From Sclerodactyla briareus (taxonomy: Eukaryota; Echinodermata; Holothuroidea; Dendrochirotida; Sclerodactylidae): a stretch of 64,000 nucleotides of DNA. The DNA lies in NCBI GenBank assembly GCA_026419785.1, contig JAODTK010004721.1:234987-298986 (forward strand), given 5' to 3'. Positions within the stretch are counted from its first letter, which is position 1; every line of letters starts with the position of its first letter. This document shows, in pieces, positions 36,740 through 46,970 of the stretch. Made by a program: the position numbers and the translations under genes. Under the pieces are notes generated by a model. It did not search any database and had not been told where the DNA came from. It saw nothing but the letters and a program-made list of their open reading frames with translations.

Positions 36740-37870
36740 AGCGTTTCAACCGAATAGCCAAAATTATCAGGATGAACTCACTTCCTCTTAAGCATAAGAA
36801 GCTTGTGATCCTTCATACAAAACGAACCCTTAGATGACTTTCGACTACACATTCCTGAACGCCCCCTGTGTGCCACTGGTTAATGATATCACAGACCAAC
36901 TATCGTGATTATCAAGTCCATCTGCAGGAGAAGACGCTTTCTGTTCATTCGACCCTCAATGCCCTGCAAACTGATTTTTCTCTGTGCTCGACTGCACAGT
37001 CATCTCATCACCTTCCTGCAACATACTACCCGCCTATACATGATATTGTCACCAATGATCAATCTACTTTACTTGGGCCCATTTTCTATCTGGCCTCCAT
37101 AGTAGAATGTTGCTAAAAGCTAGTTGACCTATGAGCTCAGATCCCTGAAAATCCATTGATCACTTATAACATTGAACAACCACTCTCTTGACCACTTGTG
37201 AGAACTGGCCAAATTGACCCGCAGTATTTTTTTTAAGTGTGTGTGTGGAAGAATGCCAAGCAAAGGACAATCCCATATTGAGGCCCGGCCAAAAAAAACT
37301 GAAAGAAAGAGTACAAAGGAAGAACTTTGACTCATCAAGAGTGCTAATCGCATAGTGAATCACATATCAATTCGACTTTCCATTGAGTAACACTCGAAGT
37401 CTGTATGGGGTATACAAACTGTACACTTCGTTGATGTATATAAGTCAAAGCATGACGTCTGTACCACGCCCTAATGTTTGCGCAAACTTAGGTTGAAGGT
37501 GGATTGGACGTATCGTTCTTGAAAGTCAACGGAAGGTTGAAAATGTCGAACAAGAAACTGCATAGGGTATCGGGTTTTACGGAATCGAACTGATTAGGTG
37601 GAGAAGCATTCTGCTTATTTTTTGTTTCACAAAATGACTAAAATCAACCAATACGTCAATTATAATACATGGCCAACTATCATGAGCATCCGACATATTA
37701 GAAAGGGGTAGAAGCCTCTGGACTGTTTTGAATGAAATGGCGGAAATTGACCCATAAGTGACCATTGATTATTCATTAGGTGGATGTGTCATTAGTCAAT
37801 GATAACTGATAAGCTTACATGATCATACAATCTTCTCTGTAAGGGGAAAAGCCGCCTGTGCATCATTCAT
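36740..37870. repeat. R2 repeat fragments
   Basis: R2 words are found near 36820-36950 ('tttcgactacacattcctgaac', 'ccactggttaatgatatcac', 'atcaagtccatctgcaggag') and near 37600-37850 ('aatgactaaaatcaaccaatacg', 'catgagcatccgac', 'gatcatacaatcttctctg'). Non-coding. Confidence 0.6.
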
Positions 37871-37908
37871 ATACGACGGGCGAAAGGACCACGGACGGAC
37901 ATACGGAC

Positions 37909-37960
<52 letters not shown>

Positions 37961-37975
37961 GATAGATAGATAGAT
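37909..37975. repeat. (GATA)n microsatellite
   Basis: About 16 tandem GATA copies with one interruption near 37962. Confidence 0.95.
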
Positions 37976-38194
37976 ATTTTGTCCATGGAATCATAGATTA
38001 CCAACATATGGGTTATTGTACTTATTTGGAACTACCTTCCGTTTAAATCTGCCGAAGACGAAACGCTAGTTACGGCACAAATTTTGTATAGTGTAGATTC
38101 GTGCCCTCATTGTACAAGTAGAGTTACGATACTATTGCTAGATGGAATGGATGATATCAAAGTGATTTACCTGACACTTGATACCCTCCATCCA

Positions 38195-38644
38195 TTGTCG
38201 GTTGCTCGCAGGACCAATAGAACATCATCAGACATCCTCATTAGGGCCATCGTCAGCAGTCTGGGTCAAATGAGAATGACCCAGCAGACTGTGTCAAATG
38301 AGAATGACCCAGACCATACCGATGATTGGTTCAGTGATATCTAGGGGTTTACCGAACCCCAGATCCCCCTCCACGGCTGTCAGACAGGAACAAGAGAACA
38401 CAATCGGACCATCTTCAGCAGAGCAAATTCTCAGCAGTTCTGGGCCCAAATTGGGGATTAACACCGACAATTAGGGATGATTGGTTCATGAAAAAATTCA
38501 TGTTGGTTAACCGATCCTGAGACAGCTCCACTGCTGGAAGACAGGACCAAGAGAACATCATCAGAACATCCTCAGCAGAGCCATCTTCGGCATGGTCTGG
38601 GTCGTATGAGGAGGACCCATCCAATGTTACTGTAGACCATTGAC
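38195..38644 (-). CDS. Polycystin-1/REJ-family exon, REJ start, triplicated
   Basis: The acceptor is CTGTCCTCTCTTCAACAG. The frame then reads GQWSTVTLDGSSSYDPDHAE, DGSAEDVLMMFSWSCLPAVE and LSQDR. The pattern 'V.LDG..SYDPD......FSWSC' is the classic opening of the REJ module. Two diverged copies of the same exonic piece follow: near 38350-38470 with EDGPIVFSCSCLTAVE, and near 38210-38340 with FDPD and ADDGPNEDV. The shared nucleotide word around 'aggaccaagagaacatcatc' lies at about 38210, 38385 and 38542. Only the first copy fits the gene well; the others may be intronic duplicates. The donor is not settled. Confidence 0.65.
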
Positions 38645-40000
38645 CTGTTGAAGAGAGGACAGTCAAACACCCCATGCCCATCATCAACATGCTTTCTTCA
38701 TAACTCCAAGCAATTATGTATTGCTAAAATTGCCACACTTGTAAATCTATACACCTGCTGTACACAGAATATGTTAATGTCGTCACAAGAAGATGCATGT
38801 TCCCAAAGTTATCTTTAGCTACTGCATGCATCTGGCACTTTCGAATATGCATTACATGACACAACGGGGTCAAGAATGACCAGTGACAGTCCCGCCTTCA
38901 AATTTATAGGGAGAGAACGTTTTTCCAAGTATACCAAGGTTTGTTAAATGTGACTTTTTTTTTAAAGTTCATAAATCAGGCAACTTAGACACATTCTTTG
39001 ACCACCAGAGGACCGTTTTCCACCTTTCAGAACCAAAGGGGGACCACATCCACTTACTTTCATGGAAATCTGATACATATTATGCGAATTGGAAACATTA
39101 AATAACCTTCAATGATCCCGGTCTCACTTTTCAAATCTCTGGGGACCGAAAACAGACCACGTCCACCAAGTGTTGTGGCAATTTGACACCTAGATTCACA
39201 TTTTGCCCAAATCTCTGTGCCTAAATTTCCCAGGACTAAATGGTAGACTATATTCACCGAGATCATTTTCATTCAATCCGAGAAATTTACGTAAACAAAG
39301 GACTAGAAGGGCCCACCACCAAGTTTCGTGTCAAGACTATGGTAGCCTAGGGTACTTAGATGCGCATGTCGTGCGCGGCAAGGCACCATAGATGGCGGAT
39401 CCATGTGAGTACAACCATGAAGAGTGACTAAATTGGGTTGGTTACATTTGGTTGCAGAGACAAGTTTAGTGAAAGCAAAGATCATCCAAATGAAATACTG
39501 AGAAGGCAAAAGTATCGTGCGTACCAACGCGGTATTCGATGAATATGGTTCCATGGGATTTCGTTCCCACAAAGCAATTATGCGTCTTCATCATGCATTG
39601 ATAGAGATATAACACTACAGTAAAAGGTGGTGGGTAGTTACTCAACCCTGACCGTGATGGCTCCCAAAACATACCTTCCATGTGTTGATTTGTCACAGAA
39701 CTTCCGAAATCCGAGTATGTCTTTTCTGTTTGTGGTATTAAACATTTAGCTGCTAGTATTGGTGCATGGTGTTCCTGCTCATACGCACCCTGTTTTTTTA
39801 TTCATAATAAATTAGGTTTTGTTGTTTTGTGACTTTCTGCATGAGGTTTCGGAAGGAGAGCTGAACGATATTGGTTGTCCCGCAAAACTAATACATTCAG
39901 TGATTCACCATACTTACTAACTACTTACGTCTCACTGCTGTGACGTGCAATTCTTCCTTGCGTAACTGGTTTGTACACTTTTACTTTGTAATTGTGTTGC
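38645..40000. other. Intron sequence, no gene seen
   Basis: No supported exon. Short 'accaagtttcgtgt'-type words near 39160-39340 resemble ones at 45600-45760, suggesting another low-copy dispersed repeat. Confidence 0.4.
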
Positions 40001-40058
40001 TGTGCTTATTCTGCTTTGTGATAACCACAGCGGATTATTATTATTATATATATTTTCA

Positions 40059-40235
40059 GTCGAAGATGCATGTCATCCTACTATTGTGTATTATTCCATC
40101 CGCAGCAGTAATCTACTCAGGAACAAACAGTACGCTTGTACTTGGTGTACCATGCTTGACGTGAACATGACTCTAAAAAAAACGTCACACCTTCAGTTCA
40201 AGTTCTCTGCTAGCCCTCAGACTACCTCGGGCTAA
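40059..40235 (+). CDS. Possible plus-strand exon, unrecognised extracellular protein
   Basis: A good acceptor-like tract (TTATATATATTTTCAG) ends at 40060, and two overlapping frames follow. One begins MHVILLLCIIPSAAV, which would suit a signal peptide. The other is longer and reads YSIRSSNLLRNKQYACTWCT and MLDVNMTLK up to 40235. Both carry cysteines and N-glycosylation-type sites. I do not recognise the family. It lies on the opposite strand to the polycystin-family gene, inside one of its introns. It may be an exon of a nested gene or a chance frame. Confidence 0.25.
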   Translation, partial: VEDACHPTIVYYSIRSSNLLRNKQYACTWCTMLDVNMTLKKTSHLQFKFSASPQTTSG

Positions 40236-40409
40236 CAGTCGCTTGAATAATGTTGTTTTTTCTCACGCTGAGGAAGAATGGTATCTTACGTCAAACGAGG
40301 AGGGGTCGCCGACGCATATGTGGTGGCATTTCCGAAATCCTTCCAATCCCAATTGTCACCCCACCTATATGTGATCGCGGGAATTTGAGCCACGAAATGT
40401 CAAAGTCTT

Positions 40410-41700
40410 GTACCCGGTGATTTCAGTTCATCGTTCTGTCCAGTGCCTGAACAAACACGTCAATCGCCTGAAATTTGCTGTTGTAAATACAAGATCAATT
40501 TGTAACGATGGTTTCTTGGATTATGTCAATGAAGCACAGATCGATCCATATCGTCACCGAGACATAGTTGAGTGTCGCCCAAGAGGACGTCTGGAACAAT
40601 ATCAGAGATGTCCTACGGGAGGGAACACTGGGAGAGGTGGGGTTGCTTTTGTTAAAAAAACAAATCATCAAACATGAGAAGATTCGTGCGGGAGAATTGT
40701 CATCTTTTGAACTTTCCGAATGAGTACTCAAACATAAGGATTCCAGGGCTCCATTTCATAAAAGTTAGGAATATTCCTAACTTGGACTTGAACGATAATT
40801 GTTCTAAGTCCAGAATTGTTCCTAACTTTAGGAACATTCCTAACTTTCTATTTCATAAAGCTATTTAGGAAGAATCCATTCCTAACTATGTGTCAAATCG
40901 TTCCTAAGTTAGGAACTTTTCATTAATAAATAGGAAATCGTTCCTAAGTTAGGAACTTCATTTCTTCCTAAGATAGGAACGATTTCTTCCTAAGTCAGTT
41001 AGGAACATTTATTTAGGAACATCCTAAGTGATCTTTATGAAATAGAGCCAGCTGCATCGCTGTTATTGCTGTCTACCGCCCTTCCTGCTCCGAGGCCGAC
41101 TCCGAGCCACCATCATCCCAGTGTTTCTTGGGATGAGTTCGAGGAGTCTGCAGAGGGTTGTGTGACACATCCCAGCACATAGTAACAACTGGGGACTTCA
41201 ACATTCATGTTGACGAGCAGTCCGATTGGAACAGTGTTGCCTTTCAGAGTCTTCTCGCCACTCTGGGTCTCCGCCGACTCGATAATTTTCTGACTCATCA
41301 TTCCGGCAACACTTTGGACTTGGTCCGCGATGATGACACCAGGATCACATTGAACCTAGAGAGGGACTATAATTTTGGTAATCCGTAGCTTTTCACAGTG
41401 TAAACCTTGGTAACTTCACCAAGAAGTGAAGAAGGCTGAAAGCACGTGAGTCAGATCTCGCTCTCTTGCATGTCATGATCATTTCAAACATCTTGAAACA
41501 TCTTGGAAGTATAACTGCAACTGTATGACTGACATCTGAAGCAATGGGGTTATTCAGTTCAAGTTGTATATGCTGAACAACACGTAGCTGGCAGGGAAAT
41601 CTACACCGCACATGGCAGCGATGTCCAGACCTTATCTGATGACTTTTTCAATAAAATGAAAAATATATAAGGAAACGCACTACAAGACTATCCTGCTTTT
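40410..41700 (+). mobile_element. L2-like LINE, endonuclease region, split by a MITE
   Basis: The plus frame 40408-40677 starts an endonuclease domain with LKFAVVNTRSICN, FLDYVNEAQID and a TGRGGVAFV block. It continues in another frame with IRAGELSSFELSE just before 40735. The 303-bp MITE then interrupts. After it come CIAVIAVYRP-like codons, VTTGDFNIHVDEQSD near 41170-41220, and FLTHHSGNTLDLV near 41290-41330. These are standard endonuclease motifs of L2/CR1-type LINEs (GDFN, H..G..LDL). Decayed sequence with DDFFNKMKNI runs to about 41700, and the RT is absent. Confidence 0.8.
40747..41049. mobile_element. Palindromic MITE inserted in a LINE
   Basis: This 303-bp element has terminal inverted repeats: the left end starts GGCTCCATTTCATAAA, and the right end in complement starts GGCTCTATTTCATAAA. 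It is filled with inverted 'ttaggaa...ttcctaa' words ('gttaggaatattcctaac', 'cgttcctaagttaggaac'), so a single strand can fold extensively. A direct AG lies at each edge (40745-40746 and 41050-41051). Removing the element plus one AG brings the LINE codons on both sides back into one frame, which independently confirms the boundaries. Confidence 0.85.
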
Positions 41701-42309
41701 GATTGCTCTCACTACTTCTTCGATTTCCATGCCTGTTGACTATGACGGTGGAGTAGGATTTTGTTAATAAATAGGAATGAGACCTTGTCTGGCAGATCTT
41801 AATTCCTTACACACATTGACACTATTCTATACCCTCCAGTCAGGGGTATTTCCCTGCCAGTTTGCCCTGTTCGTCACGTTCATTCGTTGCTTCTGAACCG
41901 TACATGCGATCAGGTTGAAAACTTGGTGGGTGGGAATGAAGCATACCACTGTCTAGGCTGAGTTACATTTCTGTTTGCCTAGTGTGGAATAAGATTTTAA
42001 ATAAATCCAATTAATTTGCCCTCCCATTGAATCCTCTGTAAGAGTGGTTGTTTACATGATTCCCCTCGAGCTGCAGGCCCTGCTAGCTGTATTGGGGACT
42101 GTTTTATTTGTTTATCAGCACTGAGGTGGCTGGAATACAGTTCCTGCTACAAGCCTAGGAGTTGTGCTGGTTACACCTAAAGTTGGGTACAATAGCTAAT
42201 ATACAGGCCTAGAAAAGAGTTGTGCTGGGTACATTGTGCTGAGCACGATAGCAATTATTAGGCTAAGTGGTAGACATGTTCCCAAGCTTTCAAGGTTATA
42301 ACAAATGTC
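41701..42309. other. Intron sequence, no gene seen
   Basis: No recognised feature. A short imperfect duplication of 'gttgtgctgg-tacac' words occurs near 42160-42240. Confidence 0.4.
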
Positions 42310-42957
42310 AATACAGGTCAAATGTGGATTGGTGAGAACATATGGCAGTGTAAATACGCCACAAGAATTTTTGCCGGTCCGCAGCTATAAACTTTCGATT
42401 TTTTGCGCTGTTTGTATAACAGAATATCACCTAGCGACAGTCTCTAGAGCCACCTTCGATTACGGCAACAAGATCACTATGTATTATCAAGATCCATCCA
42501 CGATTGATCTCTGTACCAGGGCATCACCATCAGAATACGACATCAAGACCTGCACAGTAACTGCGTAGAGCCCAGTTCTAGGACCCTGGCTGAATTAACA
42601 GTTGTGAGTTGTCGTGATAATGTGGCGGCCGGAAATACCTGCTCTATTCGCAATCAGACAAAAAGTAAATATATGAAAGCCTTTGAGTGTCCATTCATTC
42701 TAAAGAGGCCAGATGGCACAAAATTGGCCACCAATATATGCGTGAGACAGATTAAAACGGGAAAACCCAATTTTTGAAAAGAACACACCCGTGGATTCGG
42801 ACAGGGATATAACCGTGGTGGAAAAGTAACCAAAAGTGGTCCACTGACCAGGCACACAATTCGACTGAACACTCCATGCACATTGAAAACAACAATGAAT
42901 CTCAACGTGCAATTTAACCCTTCACATGAGAATTGTATTTCTTTGAAGTACTGCATA
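42310..42957 (+). CDS. Possible plus-strand exon(s), cysteine-bearing extracellular protein
   Basis: Plus-strand frames read coherently across about 600 bases with few breaks. They are FDYGNKITMYYQDPSTIDLC, SPSEYDIKTCTV, then after a one-base slip near 42560 LAELTVVSCRDNVAAGNTCS, KAFECPFILKRPDGTKLATN, and near 42860-42950 TPCTLKTTMNLNVQFNPS. Regular cysteines and beta-strand-like alternation suggest an extracellular Ig/beta-sandwich-like protein. I do not recognise the family. A GTAAAT at 42665 could be a donor. It lies inside a polycystin-family intron on the opposite strand. It may belong with the segment at 40059. Confidence 0.35.
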
Positions 42958-42991
42958 TAAGGTTAACAGGGATAATTGGGGTTGTAGTTTG

Positions 42992-44003
42992 GGTGACGCC
43001 CGATGATTCATAAGGGTTTTTATCATAAGGTAGTTATCATAAGGCCTTTTATTCACAAGGCTTTTGTTCATAAGGCCCTGTTATTCATAATGCGAAGGTT
43101 CTATCTTCATAAGGTCCGATATTCATAATCACAACAGAAGGTACGAATCATAATAGTAAAAACGGTCCGGTATTCATAATAATGGAAAAGGTCCGTTATT
43201 CATAATAGGTAAAAAGGTCCGTCATTCATAATAGGAAAAAGGGTTCCGTTATTATCGTGATGAGAATAGAAAAGGTCGACTATTATTAATGGAAAAAAAG
43301 GTCCGATATTCATTAATAGGAAAAAGACCGTCTGTTAGTCATAATAGGGAAAAAGGGTCCGATCTTCATAATAAGGAAAAAGGGTCGTTATTCATAATAG
43401 GAAACAAACAACGGTCGTGGATCTGCCAGCGATCGCAGCTGATAAAAAGGTGCAGTTTAGGGTTTGGCATCCTCGCGGACCTCGCATAGGTTTAGACTCC
43501 AGGATTCTGTTTGGCAAGTAATAATTAAAAAGAAACACATTATGAAAAACGGACCTTTCTCGCGATTATGAATAACGGAACCTCTTTTGCTATTATGAAT
43601 AACGGACCCTTCCATATTACTATTATGAAAACGGCTTTCTGCGATTATGAATAACAGACCTTTTTTGATAATATGATAACATTCCCCCGTCGCTTTTATG
43701 GACATTACGGACCCTTAGCCATTTGAATATCGACCTTTTTACTATTCTATGAATATCGGGACCTTTGTGCTGTTATGAATAAACAGACCCTTTTGATTTT
43801 TTTTTTTTTTTTTTTTTTTTTAATATGGAAAACGGGCCTTTTTTGGTCATTGTGAATATCGGACCTATGAACAAAGAACCTTTTTTATTAGGAATATCGG
43901 ACCTTTTTGGTCATTATGAATAACGGACCGTTTTCCGAAAATTTGCACGTTATGAATAACGGACCTTATGAACCAAAAGGCCTTATGAAACATCGGCGGC
44001 TCC
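42992..44003. mobile_element. Fold-back (giant inverted repeat) transposon
   Basis: This 1,012-bp element has inverted ends: the left is GGTGACGCCCGATGATTCAT, and the right in complement is GGAGCCGCCGATGTTTCATA. It is flanked by the direct repeat GTAGTTTG at 42984-42991 and 44004-44011, an 8-bp target duplication. The left arm (to about 43410) is a tandem array of 'ggtccgttattcataatagg'-type units of about 25-35 bp. The right arm (from about 43540) is the same array inverted ('cattatgaataacggacc'). The central 130 bases are unrelated. A T-run of about 24 at 43798-43821 interrupts the right arm. There is no transposase, so it is non-autonomous; the 8-bp duplication would suit hAT- or Merlin-type machinery. 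Confidence 0.85.
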
Positions 44004-44425
44004 GTAGTTTGCATGAAACGAGAGAACACTGAGAGGGTGTAATCGAAAGACATGTGTTTCCTCTGATGTCTATTCCAAAAATTCATGCTTCACATAATTG
44101 AAAACCTGGGATCATTCGAGGGACGAACATTTTGGGCAAGAAGAGAGACAAACAAATGAATGGAAAAGCAGGCAGATCAAACCAGCTCACCCAAAATAGT
44201 AGCAGGATAGAGACATTTTTTTTTCAGCACGAAATAATTAATGTCAAGACAACTAATTGAAATTGGTTTTAGCGGTTTGTTCAGCGGTATATCGTCACTA
44301 AGGTTCGGTATAATCACATAAAGTTTTTGAGTATGTTGGTAAGAATATATCTCTGGGTTTATTCCTGAGGAACTTGTCACTGGTGGTTGCGTTACTGGGA
44401 AACGCCGACGTCAATGGACTCTCAC

Positions 44426-44635
44426 TGGAGTGTGGCGTGACATTGCGGCCGCGAGCGTGCGCACATGGCCATTTGATTGACCCTTCGAATCCATTATTAA
44501 TTCTGAGGAGACAGATGTGTTACAGTCGTGCATGTTAACGCACTTTCCAGCCGCAATGGGCTCATATTCCGGCTCCACTGTGGAGCCAATTGGTGATATG
44601 ATTCCTTGCCACTTGAACCTCAACTGGCATTCATT
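44426..44635 (-). CDS. Candidate polycystin-1/REJ-family exon
   Basis: The frame from the AATAG acceptor reads ECQLRFKWQGIISPIG, then PIAAGKCVNMHDCNTSVSSE, LIMDSKGQSNGHVRTLAAAM and SRHTP, and meets a consensus donor (CCA|GTGAGAGT) at 44425. The position between the 'LLYSWRL' exon (44821-44957) and the 'LDGSSSYDPD' exon (38644) is where polycystin-family proteins have a beta-rich segment with cysteines. I see no decisive family motif inside this exon, so assignment depends on context, open frame and donor. Confidence 0.45.
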
Positions 44636-44820
44636 CTATTACACTTCCAATTGTGGTAATATTCATGTTTTAGGACACTCATGAAGAGGACATATAACAT
44701 TTTCAGAGAAAAATTGTGAATATTTTATAAAATGTGAGTAGAGAACACAACTGCTGGTGGCACAATAACTGTCTCAAAAATATGCAGCAGTACCGCGACA
44801 GAACCCTCTATGAGACTCAC

Positions 44821-44957
44821 CTCTGCTTCTCCTGAATTCAGCCTCCATGAATACAGCAGCTCAACGGATAAGGAACAGACCAACCTCACAGAAGCAGTGA
44901 GGCGGACCTCCGTTGCCCTCGGGAATGGTGTGGGCCGAGATTGTTCCTCTGAGACAC
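44821..44957 (-). CDS. Polycystin-1/REJ-family exon, PKD/REJ border
   Basis: The minus frame reads EEQSRPTPFPRATEV, RLTASVRLVCSLSVELLYSW and RLNSGEAE, then donor GAG|GTGAGTC. The 'A.V.L.CS.S.ELLYSWR+' string has the C-strand 'YSWR' core of PKD-type beta-sandwich repeats and of the first part of the REJ module. Two acceptors are possible (TCAG at 44958 or CTCAG nearer 44949). It is the most 5' exon I can support. Earlier exons of the gene should lie to the right or were not recognised. Confidence 0.55.
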
Positions 44958-44999
44958 CTGACCACTTACGAGGGAAGAGTACACGCTCTGTCCATGATA

Positions 45000-45929
45000 G
45001 TCACCTACAGTATGATTCATGATAAAATAACAATGTTGAAACGAGTACCAATATATAGTAGTATTGATGTTAGCAGTACACGGCACTAAGGGTTTGAACG
45101 GAGCAACTCAAATATTCTTAAATTACCCGAATTTGTCCCCAATAAGTACTCTCCTAGGCTCAATAATGAGGGTACTTAATGAGGGCATGTAAAATCAAAC
45201 TAATACCCTCAATTCTGCTGTCTCTTCATCTCATAGGATTATATAAAAACTTGTAGAAAGCATACTGTGAATACGTGATTACAAAGTGATGAAGCAGAAG
45301 GAAGATGACCTGGTCCGGTGAATAGCCCGTTACCAGGTATGATTCTGGAGAGTGAAGGTGTACTATTGATTTTATTGTTTTGAATAGAAACGTTCACATA
45401 TGTTCTAATGTATCTCTGTACATTACAACAGGGATCAGCAGGTGACTCTGAAATAAAAATACCTCGGTTGTTCGTCAGGACAAACTGTAGTCCAAATTGT
45501 TCCAGTTTCGTTTGAATACGACAGAGTTAGAGATATCGCGTAAATTTTCGCATGTCGAATTTTACCTACTTTGAAAATTACCTTCATGTTGTTCAGGACT
45601 AACAACACTCCACATCCACCAAGTTTCGTTTAAACCCGACGAAGTTAGAAATATCTCGAAAGAAAAACCCCACAAAAATTCGACCTCCGGTAACCTCGGA
45701 ATTTTTCGGGACAAAACTTTTGTCCCCACCCACCAAGTTTCGTGTAGACGGAATAATTATGGGAAGTAGAGGGAAGCAAACATGCAATAAGGCTACTTTC
45801 GACCCCATCCGAGATTTCATATAAATTCGATCCATATATTTCGTCCATACAAATAAAATGATACAATATAGACAGACTTCTTGTTGAAATCTCTCGTCGA
45901 TCAGCTATCTGTTCCATAAGCTACTATTT
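45000..45929. other. No gene seen; low-copy repeat words
   Basis: No supported exon. Related 'tttcgttt-aa-cgac-agttagagatatcg' words occur twice (about 45510-45540 and 45625-45660), with 'caccaagtttcgt' words at 45617 and 45729. This looks like a degenerate tandem of about 110 bp. Confidence 0.4.
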
Positions 45930-46970
45930 TCAATAAAACCTTGCAATAGAGGTTGTTCCGGATGATTGGTAGAGCAAATGTTCCTCTATTTTCAAGAAGG
46001 CAATCGGTCTCTTCCTTGTAGTTACAGGCCAGTGGATCTTACTAGTGTTGTCTGCAAGGTGTCGGAATCCCTTATTCGTGATCATATGGTCGATTTTCGT
46101 TTAATGAGTATAGTCTAATTCGAGGTTTACACGTGTTTTCAGAAAAAATCGTTCGTGTTTCAATAATATCCCCGAATTATGGGAGATGTTACTCGTGCAG
46201 CTGACAGTGCTGTTGATATAACTTTCCTAGACCTGAGGGGGGGGGGGGGGGGGGGGGTCCTTAAGTGGATTCGTCAGTGGCTTCTTAATAGGGCACAACA
46301 AGTTGTCATCGATGGGCGTTCGTCTCTTTGGCAAAAGGTCGATGGGAGTGTAGATGTTGCAATTGTTCAAACGGATCTTGTTATAAACTCAAAATGGTCT
46401 TACGAATATCAAATGTTTTTCAATGCCGTTGAGTGCGAAGTTATCCAGGTTGGTTCCCACAACCGTGACGCTTCCTTCAATTTAAATAGCAAAGAATACC
46501 ATCAGTTGTGAATCAGGAAAAGATCTCGGAATTCATTTTGACTCTTTCTTGAAACCCTCTGAGCAGTGTGCTAGTTGGATTCTTGGCTGATAAGACGTAC
46601 TCCGAGTTTTCGTTGATAAAGATATTGTTGTCAAGCTGTCTTAGCAGGTGGTGAGACCTCACCTGGCATCTTCTTGCTCAAGTATTGATTCCTCACTCCT
46701 TGAAAGATAAGCCGATAATTGAAAACGTTCAGCCGAGGCTACTATATTAATTCTATAGATTTACTTTCGTGGAGTTTAGACGAGTTCGAGGTGATTTCCA
46801 ATGTTACTACCGATAAGGGTCATTGCCTCAATCTTCGTGGCAAACGCTGTAGTTTGAAAATCCTTCCTGAAATGTTGTTCTGTCTGAGAGTGAACTCGTT
46901 TCAAAACATTCTGATTTATTTTTCGAGAATGCGGGCGAATTCTTTAGGCAATCTGGTTTTCTTTTGAGGA
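45930..46970 (+). mobile_element. CR1-like LINE fragment, RT region
   Basis: Plus-strand frames carry RT motifs of the CR1 group: LTSVVCKVSESLIRDHMV near 46035-46090, DVTRAADSAVDITFLDL near 46185-46235, WIRQWLLNRAQQVVIDGRSS near 46268-46325, MFFNAVECEVIQVGSHN near 46410-46460, and the C-terminal KGHCLNLRGKRCSLKI near 46815-46860. A run of about 21 G at 46237-46257 replaces the stretch after the first RT aspartate, and the FADD box is not visible. The copy is inactive as it stands. Confidence 0.8.

Noticed and set aside
43010-43410. CRISPR-like regular repeats in the left arm of the fold-back element
   Set aside because: There are no spacers, the array is mirrored in the right arm, and terminal inverted repeats plus a target duplication show it is a transposon.
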